The position numbers and the translations under genes were made by a program. From Porticoccaceae bacterium (lineage in GTDB: Bacteria; Pseudomonadota; Gammaproteobacteria; Pseudomonadales; Porticoccaceae): DNA of 62,577 nt. Under the pieces are notes generated by a model. That model did not search any database. It saw nothing but the letters and a program-made list of their open reading frames with translations, and was not told the DNA's origin. This document shows positions 56,590 to 62,577 of this stretch, piece by piece. The DNA lies in contig JABJOY010000044.1 in NCBI GenBank assembly GCA_018664075.1, positions 1 to 62,577 of the forward strand, read 5' to 3'. How positions within the stretch are numbered: position 1 is the stretch's first letter; every line of letters begins with the position of its first letter.

Positions 56590-56618
56590 TTGACAGGCAG
56601 GCACTGGCTGCCTAGCAT
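56590..56618 (+). promoter_or_regulatory. ispB promoter
   Basis: TTGACA (56590-56595), a 17-base spacer, TAGCAT (56613-56618): a perfect -35 and a fair -10. Transcription should begin near 56625, which argues against start codons before that point. Confidence 0.65.
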
Positions 56619-56655
56619 GCCGCGTGAACAACAATTAGTCGTGTCCCCCAAATTT

Positions 56656-57609
56656 ATGCTCTCTTTCCATCGCGCTGTCGAAAAAGATTTCTCTGCTGTC
56701 AATCAGCTGATTGTGGATCAACTGCAATCTGACGTTGGTCTGGTTGAGAATATTGGTCAGTATATCGTCGAGTCTGGCGGTAAAAGGCTGCGTCCTGTGG
56801 TAGTTCTGCTCAGTGCGCTGGCCAATAGCTATGCTGGGGACAAGCATATTAAGCTGGCTGCAGTGATCGAGTTTATCCACACTGCAACTCTGTTGCACGA
56901 TGATGTGGTGGATGTGTCGACACTGCGTCGGGGCCGGGTAACGGCCAATGCCCAGTGGGGCAATGCACCCAGTGTGCTGGTGGGGGACTTTATCTACTCC
57001 CGTGCTTTTCAGATTTTGGTGGAGATTGGTGATTTGGCGATTATGGGCCTGATGGCTGATGCCACCAATGTGATTTCCGAGGGCGAGGTTCAGCAGCTGG
57101 CCAATGCGGGCAATGCTGAGGTGAGCGAAGATATTTATCTGCAGGTTATCTATCGCAAGACCGCCAAACTGTTTGAAGCAGCCGCTGAAGCTGGTGCTGT
57201 GTTGACTGGCGGTGATCGTGCTGCGATGGCCAGCTATGGCAAACACCTGGGTATGGCCTTCCAGATTGCCGATGATGTGCTGGACTATCTGGGTGATGTT
57301 GCGCTGATTGGCAAAAATGTCGGTGATGATTTGGCTGAGGGCAAGATGACCATGCCACTTATCTATGCTCGTGATAATGGTGACAGTGCCCAGCGCTTGT
57401 TGATTGCCGAGACTATCAATAATAAGAGTGCCGAAAGTTTTGCCGAGATTCTCAGTCTGGTTCAGGGCTCTGGCGGCATCGATTACAGCATGGATTGTGC
57501 CCGCCAGGAAGCACTGCTGGCCAAGCAGGCGCTCAATGACCTGCCAGAGAGCACATTTAAAACCCAGCTTGTCGATCTGGCCGACTTTTCTGTTTCCCGC
57601 CTTAATTAA
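56656..57609 (+). CDS. ispB: Octaprenyl (polyprenyl) diphosphate synthase
   Basis: A 317-residue trans-prenyltransferase for the ubiquinone side chain. First Asp-rich motif LLHDDVVD and second FQIADDVLDYLGD are intact, with GGKRLRP and GKNVGDDLAEGK. Start choice: the frame runs up to 56587, but the promoter places the transcript start near 56625, leaving GTG 56641 or ATG 56656; ATG 56656 aligns best with E. coli IspB. It is divergent from fabA, whereas rplU-rpmA usually flanks ispB. Confidence 0.92.
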   Translation: MLSFHRAVEKDFSAVNQLIVDQLQSDVGLVENIGQYIVESGGKRLRPVVVLLSALANSYAGDKHIKLAAVIEFIHTATLLHDDVVDVSTLRRGRVTANAQWGNAPSVLVGDFIYSRAFQILVEIGDLAIMGLMADATNVISEGEVQQLANAGNAEVSEDIYLQVIYRKTAKLFEAAAEAGAVLTGGDRAAMASYGKHLGMAFQIADDVLDYLGDVALIGKNVGDDLAEGKMTMPLIYARDNGDSAQRLLIAETINNKSAESFAEILSLVQGSGGIDYSMDCARQEALLAKQALNDLPESTFKTQLVDLADFSVSRLN

Positions 57610-57659
57610 GGCTGATTAACCTCCAGCTCCCATTTTTTGATTCACTGCACAGCCTGCGC

Positions 57660-57684
57660 AAAGCCCCGCAACCATTGGGGCTTT
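57660..57684 (+). terminator. Possible terminator after ispB
   Basis: AAAGCCCC (57660-57667) pairs with GGGGCTTT (57677-57684). Only three T end the stem and no longer T-run follows, so strength is uncertain. Confidence 0.5.
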
Positions 57685-57820
57685 AGGACTATCATTAATT
57701 TGTAATAGCTATTATTCCTAATTCGATTACGCGAAAGTGACTTTATTTGTTAGCATTCACGTAGCTTATAGAAATGTATTTTTCCATAACTAACGAAAAG
57801 CCAATAAAAAGGAGAATTGA

Positions 57821-59011
57821 GTGATTATCGGAATTCCCTCGGAAATCAAAGCCGGTGAAAAACGTGTCGCCATGTCCCCTGCCAATGTCCAGTCTCTCAC
57901 GGACAAAAGTGCCAAGGTACTTATTCAGGCAGACGCAGGTAGTGCAGCAGGCTACCCGGATGCAGAATACACCGCTGCAGGAGCAACAGTGACAGCAGAC
58001 CGCGCAGAGATCTTTGCCAGTGCAGATATTATTTTGCAAGTCCAGAGCTTTGGCTCAAACAATGACAACAGTGACGGTGATCTTGCCCTGCTACGCAGCG
58101 GGCAATTGGTTATCGGCATGATGGATCCACTGGCCTCACCCCAGGCCGCTCAGGCGGTGGCCAAGACCGGTGCAACTGCTATTGCCCTTGAACTGGTGCC
58201 GCGCATCAGTCGCGCCCAGAGTATGGATGTACTTTCATCCATGGCCACATTGGCTGGCTACAAAGCGGTGCTTATGGGCGCCTCTGCCGCGCCGAGAATT
58301 TTCCCTATGTTGATGACTGCCGCAGGCACACTGCAGCCAGCGCGGGTGTTAATTATGGGTGTGGGTGTTGCTGGCTTGCAGGCCTGTGCCACCGCCAAGC
58401 GCCTCGGTGCTGTGGTAGAGGCCTACGATGTGCGTCCCGCTGCCCGCGAGCAGATACTCTCGGTAGGCGCCAAACCTGTGGAACTGGATCTGGATACCGG
58501 TGAGTCTGAAGGCGCCGGTGGCTACGCCAAAGAGCAGGGCGAAGACTTTTTGCGTCGCCAGCGGGAGCTGATGACTGAAGTAGTGGCCCAGCAGGATATT
58601 ATTATTACCACGGCGGCTATTCCCGGTGCCAAGTCGCCGATTCTGGTGACAGAGGATATGGTTAAAGCCATGAAGCCAGGTGCCGTGATTGTAGATCTGG
58701 CTGCTGAGCGGGGTGGCAACTGTGATCTCACCAAGCAAGGGGAGACAGTTGTTGCCCATGATGTGACTATTTTGGGGCCAGAAAATGTGCCCTCGGATCT
58801 GGCTTTTCACGCCAGTCAGATGCTGGGCAAAAATATGCAGACCCTGCTTGAGTTAATTGTCGACGAGGCAGGTAATCTCAACCTCGACTTTAATGACGAG
58901 ATTGTCGCGGGCACTGTTGTTGCCCATGAGGGTGAGATTCCTCATCCCCATATGCGCAAGTTACTCAATCTGCCAGAGCTAGCGTCACAAACTCAGCCGG
59001 AAGGAGCATAA
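57821..59011 (+). CDS. pntA: NAD(P) transhydrogenase, alpha-1 subunit (dI)
   Basis: A 396-residue NAD(H)-binding subunit of the proton-translocating transhydrogenase. It starts at GTG 57821 (AAGGAG ribosome site), MIIGIPSEIKAGEKRVAMSP, with the nucleotide-binding loop MGVGVAGLQACATAKRLGAVV at about 179-199 and the flexible QD-loop REQG(ED)FL segment near 230. It corresponds to the first 400 residues of E. coli PntA, the membrane part being a separate gene here. It is the first of three genes. Confidence 0.95.
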   Translation: MIIGIPSEIKAGEKRVAMSPANVQSLTDKSAKVLIQADAGSAAGYPDAEYTAAGATVTADRAEIFASADIILQVQSFGSNNDNSDGDLALLRSGQLVIGMMDPLASPQAAQAVAKTGATAIALELVPRISRAQSMDVLSSMATLAGYKAVLMGASAAPRIFPMLMTAAGTLQPARVLIMGVGVAGLQACATAKRLGAVVEAYDVRPAAREQILSVGAKPVELDLDTGESEGAGGYAKEQGEDFLRRQRELMTEVVAQQDIIITTAAIPGAKSPILVTEDMVKAMKPGAVIVDLAAERGGNCDLTKQGETVVAHDVTILGPENVPSDLAFHASQMLGKNMQTLLELIVDEAGNLNLDFNDEIVAGTVVAHEGEIPHPHMRKLLNLPELASQTQPEGA

Positions 59012-59014
59012 ACC

Positions 59015-59296
59015 ATGGAAATTCTAATTCTATTATTAGCGCTATTTGTGCTGTCGCTATTTCTTGGCGTCGAGCTGATCACCAAGGTACCCCCTACATT
59101 GCACACGCCTTTAATGTCCGGTACCAATGCTGTCTCCGGTATTACATTGGTTGGTGCGCTGCTGGCAGCTGGGTCTGACAGCTCTCCGATTCTGGTCAAT
59201 GTTCTGGGCTTTATTGCTGTGACACTGGCGACGATCAATGTAGTTGGTGGTTATTTGGTTACTAATCGCATGCTTGCCATGTTTAAGAGGAAGTAA
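59015..59296 (+). CDS. NAD(P) transhydrogenase, alpha-2 subunit
   Basis: A 93-residue membrane protein with three predicted helices, corresponding to the C-terminal membrane part of fused PntA: ELITKVPPTLHTPLMSGTNAVSGITLVGAL is the conserved segment at about 23-52. It starts 3 bp after pntA and ends 3 bp before pntB. Together with pntB it forms the proton channel (dII). The symbol pntAB or pntA2 is used in other genomes. Confidence 0.93.
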   Translation: MEILILLLALFVLSLFLGVELITKVPPTLHTPLMSGTNAVSGITLVGALLAAGSDSSPILVNVLGFIAVTLATINVVGGYLVTNRMLAMFKRK

Positions 59297-59299
59297 GCG

Positions 59300-60745
59300 A
59301 TGAATCCTACTATTGTTAGTTTCGTTTATCTGGTTGCCGGTATTCTGTTTATTCTCGGTATTAAAGGTCTGACCAAACCCAAGACTGCTGTGCGCGGAAA
59401 TACATTATCTGCGCTGGGTATGTTAATTGCGGTGGTGGTGACATTGCTCGATAGCAGCATTGTTAACTTCAGCTATATTATTGCCGGTGTGTTGGTGGGC
59501 GGTATTGTGGGTGCAACCATGGCCCTGAGAATCCAGATGACCTCCATGCCGCAAATGGTGGCACTGCTCAATGGCTTTGGTGGTGGTGCTTCACTGACGA
59601 TCGCTCTGGCGGAATACTATTCCAAGCTGGGTCAGGCGCCTACGTCTTTTGCCGATATTCTTACTCCTATAGCAATCAGTACCAGTGCCTTTGGGCAGGG
59701 TGCCGAGGGCACTATTGCGCTGATATCCATTGGCCTGACAGTACTGATTGGTGCAGTGACCCTGACCGGTAGCTTTGTCGCCTTTGCCAAGTTGCAAGAG
59801 CTGATGAAAAAGAGCTACGGCTTGCCCGGAGGCCCCATTGGTAATGCTATCTTCCTGATCGCTGCATTGGCTGCGGTGGTTTCTCTAGTTATGAATCCAG
59901 GCAATACAGTGGCTATGGTCAGTATTGTGGGTCTGGCTCTGATGCTGGGTCTGTTCCTAGTGATGCCTATTGGTGGCGCGGATATGCCGGTGGTGATTGC
60001 TCTGCTTAACTCCTACTCTGGTATAGCTGCGGCACTGGCGGGCTTTATCCTGGGCAATACGGTACTGATTGTCGCCGGTTCTCTGGTGGGTACCTCAGGT
60101 CTGATTTTGACCCAGATTATGTGTGTGGCCATGAACCGTTCACTGGCCAATGTGTTGTTTGGCAAGATGGCGGCCGGTGGCGAAACCGTAGATGCGGATG
60201 AAATCTATGCCGGTAAGGTCACCAGCGCCCAGCCAGATGAAGTGGCTTTGATGCTGGAAATGGCCGAGCGTGTGGTGATTGTGCCCGGCTATGGTATGGC
60301 GATGGCTCAGGCCCAGCACGCGGTGCGGGAACTAGCCGATGCGATGGAGGCCAAGGGCACAGAGGTCGAGTATGGTATTCACCCGGTAGCCGGGCGTATG
60401 CCTGGCCATATGAATGTGCTGTTAGCCGAGGCTGAGGTTCCCTACGACAAGCTCGTGGAGATGGATAGAATCAATCCCACTTTTGAAGATACCGATGTGG
60501 TGATTATTATCGGTGCCAATGATGTGACCAACCCAATGGCCCGCGAGTCCGAGGGCAGCCCAATCTATGGTATGCCAATTCTGAATGTGGATAAGGCCAA
60601 AAATGTGGTGGTGATCAAGCGATCACTGAGTCCTGGCTTTGCCGGATTGCCTAATCCTCTATTCGCAATGGACCACACATTGATGGTCTATGGCGATGGC
60701 AAGAAAGCGGTGATTGAGATGACGACGGCGCTCAACCAGGCTTAA
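59300..60745 (+). CDS. pntB: NAD(P) transhydrogenase, beta subunit
   Basis: A 481-residue protein with about nine membrane helices (1-270) and a C-terminal NADP(H)-binding dIII domain: PGYGMAMAQAQHAVRELAD (nucleotide loop) near residue 328, HPVAGRMPGHMNVLLAEAEVPYD, and NDVTNPMARESEGSPIYGMPILNVDKAK. It uses the proton gradient to make NADPH. A strong terminator follows. Confidence 0.96.
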   Translation: MNPTIVSFVYLVAGILFILGIKGLTKPKTAVRGNTLSALGMLIAVVVTLLDSSIVNFSYIIAGVLVGGIVGATMALRIQMTSMPQMVALLNGFGGGASLTIALAEYYSKLGQAPTSFADILTPIAISTSAFGQGAEGTIALISIGLTVLIGAVTLTGSFVAFAKLQELMKKSYGLPGGPIGNAIFLIAALAAVVSLVMNPGNTVAMVSIVGLALMLGLFLVMPIGGADMPVVIALLNSYSGIAAALAGFILGNTVLIVAGSLVGTSGLILTQIMCVAMNRSLANVLFGKMAAGGETVDADEIYAGKVTSAQPDEVALMLEMAERVVIVPGYGMAMAQAQHAVRELADAMEAKGTEVEYGIHPVAGRMPGHMNVLLAEAEVPYDKLVEMDRINPTFEDTDVVIIIGANDVTNPMARESEGSPIYGMPILNVDKAKNVVVIKRSLSPGFAGLPNPLFAMDHTLMVYGDGKKAVIEMTTALNQA

Positions 60746-60763
60746 ATAACTGAATCACCGAGC

Positions 60764-60794
60764 AAAAAAAACCCGCTTTTAGCGGGTTTTTTTT
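60764..60794 (+). terminator. Intrinsic terminator after pntB
   Basis: AAAAAAAACCCGC (60764-60776), loop TTTTA, GCGGGTTTTTTTT (60782-60794): a 13-bp stem ending in eight T. Confidence 0.95.
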
Positions 60795-60954
60795 GGCTGT
60801 CGCCTTTGTTTTATCTATTGCACTGCCCAGGCCATGGGTTTGCGTTTTTGCATAAATCCCTACATAGTAGAATCGCTGGTAAATTGAGGTGTCGGAAAAA
60901 GCTGATTTTTACAGGCAACTAAAAAATAATAATTACTTTCTAGAGGGGTATAAA

Positions 60955-61365
60955 ATGACTGAATTAGATATCTGGCAAACGTATAATATGGGTCAAACTG
61001 CTGCTGGTGCGCAGTTTATTGCAGTGGCATTTCTGGCTTGGGTAGCACTTCGAGTGGCACTCAGTATCAGAAATACTGAAGATTCCAACCTTTTGCTGAA
61101 ACTGGCGGGAACTGGTTTCTGTCTTTCAGTGGCTTACTTTATTGCTATAAACACTGGCTGGTATGAGTGGAATAACAACAGCATTGCTGCTGGTCTGGCT
61201 TATCTTCAGTCAACAGATGTGGCTATTAGTCCCGTTGCCCAGAGCTTTGTTGAGAATATGGATCCAGGTGCTGCATTCAATCTAGTGCCTAATCTTGCCC
61301 AGGGCGTATTTATTGCCTCTTTACTGGTTATGCAATTGGGTTCAATCTGGTTGCCGAAGAAGTAA
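60955..61365 (+). CDS. Small membrane protein of unknown function
   Basis: 136 residues from ATG 60955 with a good TAGAGGGG ribosome site; the frame is open upstream to 60889 but without such a site. Three hydrophobic segments are visible: about 18-38 (AGAQFIAVAFLAWVALRVAL), 46-68 (LLLKLAGTGFCLSVAYFIAI) and 112-131 (AQGVFIASLLVMQLGSIWLP). The polar stretch 73-105 is Asn/Ser/Asp-rich and probably outside the membrane. No family is recognised. Terminators on both sides make it a single-gene transcript. Confidence 0.75.
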   Translation: MTELDIWQTYNMGQTAAGAQFIAVAFLAWVALRVALSIRNTEDSNLLLKLAGTGFCLSVAYFIAINTGWYEWNNNSIAAGLAYLQSTDVAISPVAQSFVENMDPGAAFNLVPNLAQGVFIASLLVMQLGSIWLPKK

Positions 61366-61380
61366 TTTTTTCTGCTATTC

Positions 61381-61417
61381 AAAAAACCCTGCAACTGTTC
61401 AGTTGCGGGGTTTTTTT
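61381..61417 (+). terminator. Intrinsic terminator after the small membrane protein
   Basis: AAAAAACCCTGCAACT (61381-61396), loop GTTC, AGTTGCGGGGTTTTTTT (61401-61417): a 12-bp or longer stem with one T-G pair and a seven-T tail. Confidence 0.92.
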
Positions 61418-61456
61418 ATGTTCATTGATTTTGATCAACTCTGTTGCGTGACCCTA

Positions 61457-61484
61457 TTGAAAAGTCTGGTTTCTATCCCCAACT
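61457..61484 (+). promoter_or_regulatory. Heat-shock (sigma-32 type) promoter of clpB
   Basis: TTGAAA (61457-61462), a 14-base spacer, CCCCAACT (61477-61484), close to the sigma-32 consensus CTTGAAA-N13-15-CCCCATNT. It lies 36 bases before the clpB ATG. Confidence 0.65.
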
Positions 61485-61519
61485 TATAAAACAGGCAATA
61501 ATTTTAACCGGGGTATCCC

Positions 61520-62577
61520 ATGCGAATCGATAAGTTAACTAACCAACTGCAAAATGCGCTTGCTGAAGCTCAGTCAATTGCCGTGGGCAATGATCATTCT
61601 GCTATTGAGCCCGCCCATCTACTCTTGGCTCTGCTGAATCAGCAGGGTGGCTCGGTACGGCCGATTCTCAACCGTGCGGGCTTCGATGCCAATGGTTTGC
61701 AGGAAGCGTTAAACAGTCAGCTTGATAAGTTAGCCAAGGTGACCACACCCACGGGCGATGCCAATCTGTCTCAGGATCTGGGCCGACTGATGAATATGGC
61801 TGACCGTGCGGCTCAACAAAAAGGTGATCAGTTTATCTCCAGTGAGATGATACTTTGGGCTGCTCTTGAAGACTCTGGTTTGCTGGGTAAAACCCTTGCC
61901 AAGTTTGGTGATATAAATAAAGCCAAGGTGGCGATTGAAACTGTTCGAGGGGGTGAGGCTGTGACTGATGCTGATGCGGAAGGTCAGCGTGAGGCTCTGG
62001 ATAAATACACGATTGATCTGACCGAGAGAGCGGAGCAGGGCAAGCTGGATCCGGTGATTGGTCGAGACGATGAGATTCGCCGCACTATTCAGGTGTTGCA
62101 GCGCCGCACTAAAAATAATCCGGTATTAATCGGTGAGCCCGGTGTGGGTAAAACCGCAATTGTTGAGGGTCTGGCCCAGCGGATTGTCAATGGTGAAGTG
62201 CCTGAGGGCCTCAAGAGCAAGCGGGTTTTGACTCTGGATCTGGGTGCTCTGTTGGCGGGTGCTAAATTTCGCGGTGACTTTGAAGAGCGCTTGAAGGCGG
62301 TACTTAAAGATCTGTCCAAACAGGAGGGGCAGATTATTCTGTTTATTGATGAAATTCATACCATGGTGGGTGCGGGCAAGGCTGAGGGTTCGCTGGATGC
62401 GGGCAACATGTTAAAACCTGCTCTGGCCCGGGGTGAATTGCACTGCGTAGGTGCTACTACTCTGGATGAGTATCGCCAGAATATTGAGAAGGATGCTGCT
62501 CTGGAGCGGCGTTTTCAAAAGGTATTGGTGGAGGAGCCGAGCGAGGAGGACACTATTGCGATTCTTAGTGGCTTGAA
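61520..62577 (+). CDS. clpB: ATP-dependent chaperone ClpB, 3' truncated by window edge
   Basis: The first 352 residues of the Hsp100 disaggregase. The N-terminal Clp_N double repeat (about 1-145: [31 protein letters not shown]) is followed by the first AAA domain with Walker A GEPGVGKT at about 205-212, Walker [15 protein letters not shown] and the arginine-finger region ALERRFQKV. The rest, including the middle coiled coil and second AAA domain, lies beyond the window. With DnaK it rescues aggregated proteins; a sigma-32 type promoter fits that. Confidence 0.95.
   Translation, partial: MRIDKLTNQLQNALAEAQSIAVGNDHSAIEPAHLLLALLNQQGGSVRPILNRAGFDANGLQEALNSQLDKLAKVTTPTGDANLSQDLGRLMNMADRAAQQKGDQFISSEMILWAALEDSGLLGKTLAKFGDINKAKVAIETVRGGEAVTDADAEGQREALDKYTIDLTERAEQGKLDPVIGRDDEIRRTIQVLQRRTKNNPVLIGEPGVGKTAIVEGLAQRIVNGEVPEGLKSKRVLTLDLGALLAGAKFRGDFEERLKAVLKDLSKQEGQIILFIDEIHTMVGAGKAEGSLDAGNMLKPALARGELHCVGATTLDEYRQNIEKDAALERRFQKVLVEEPSEEDTIAILSGL

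Noticed and set aside
56617-56655. ATG 56617 or GTG 56641 as the ispB start
   Set aside because: ATG 56617 overlaps the -10 box, so it would precede the transcript start; GTG 56641 has no ribosome site. ATG 56656 fits the family best, though GTG remains possible.
1-62577. tRNA, rRNA, CRISPR arrays, insertion sequences, integrases, phage genes or a replication origin
   Set aside because: I looked through all gaps and found no cloverleaf, repeat-spacer array, transposase or DnaA-box cluster; dnaB here is within the ribosomal protein locus, not an origin.

Overview
This window looks like part of the chromosome of a marine gammaproteobacterium, most probably a Cellvibrionales / SAR92-Porticoccaceae type oligotroph (inference). 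The reasons are the gene orders pepA-holC-valS, uvrA-MFS-ssb, rlmB...rpsF-rpsR-rplI-dnaB, ilvIH...pssA-leuA and fabA-fabB, all familiar from Pseudomonas and its relatives, together with glycine betaine/sarcosine catabolism genes, a TonB receptor, a PntA1/PntA2/PntB transhydrogenase and moderate base composition. I see no rRNA, tRNA, CRISPR array, insertion sequence, prophage or plasmid module. Both ends cut through genes: a RACo-like corrinoid activator on the left and clpB on the right.

Layout. (1) 1-8963: methylamine/betaine catabolism: the 3' part of a RACo-like protein, two GlxA/GbdR-type regulators, and soxBDAG encoding heterotetrameric sarcosine oxidase. (2) 8964-13298: a small accessory patch with a Cys-rich lipoprotein, two tandem paralogous 82-residue XRE-type proteins sharing an upstream DNA element, a lipoprotein alkaline phosphatase and an LpxL-type acyltransferase. 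(3) 13299-22900: minus-strand pepA-holC-(hypothetical)-valS-rep, divergent from lptF-lptG. (4) 23140-25949: minus-strand RDD protein-glpK-metallo-beta-lactamase lipoprotein. (5) 26044-31387: rlmB, a CDP-alcohol phosphatidyltransferase, and rpsF-rpsR-(DUF2232-like)-rplI-dnaB, with a promoter and a candidate S6:S18 autoregulatory RNA before rpsF. (6) 31445-34440: panC, panD and a convergent amidohydrolase lipoprotein. (7) 34441-43771: ilvI-ilvH, a protein phosphatase where ilvC often lies, pssA, a leucine-rich leader peptide and attenuator-like leader, leuA, a HolD-like psi subunit, rimI, nfeD-slipin and a glycine-zipper lipoprotein. (8) 43806-47727: minus-strand operon of a Met-rich (probably copper) TonB receptor with RegB/RegA redox sensor-regulator, preceded by a RegA-type palindrome. 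(9) 47887-62577: DUF2750, DUF3581, uvrA, YajR-like MFS, ssb, peroxiredoxin, fabA-fabB, ispB, pntA1-pntA2-pntB, a small unknown membrane protein and clpB with a sigma-32-type promoter.

Most genes are housekeeping. The parts that repay attention are the RACo/GbdR/sarcosine oxidase cluster (a possible aerobic, corrinoid-dependent route from glycine betaine to glycine), the TonB receptor-RegBA operon with its likely autoregulatory site, the tandem small XRE pair with a shared upstream operator-like element, and the RNA leaders before rpsF, leuA and possibly ilvI. All functional calls rest on recognising protein motifs and gene order by eye; no database search was run.
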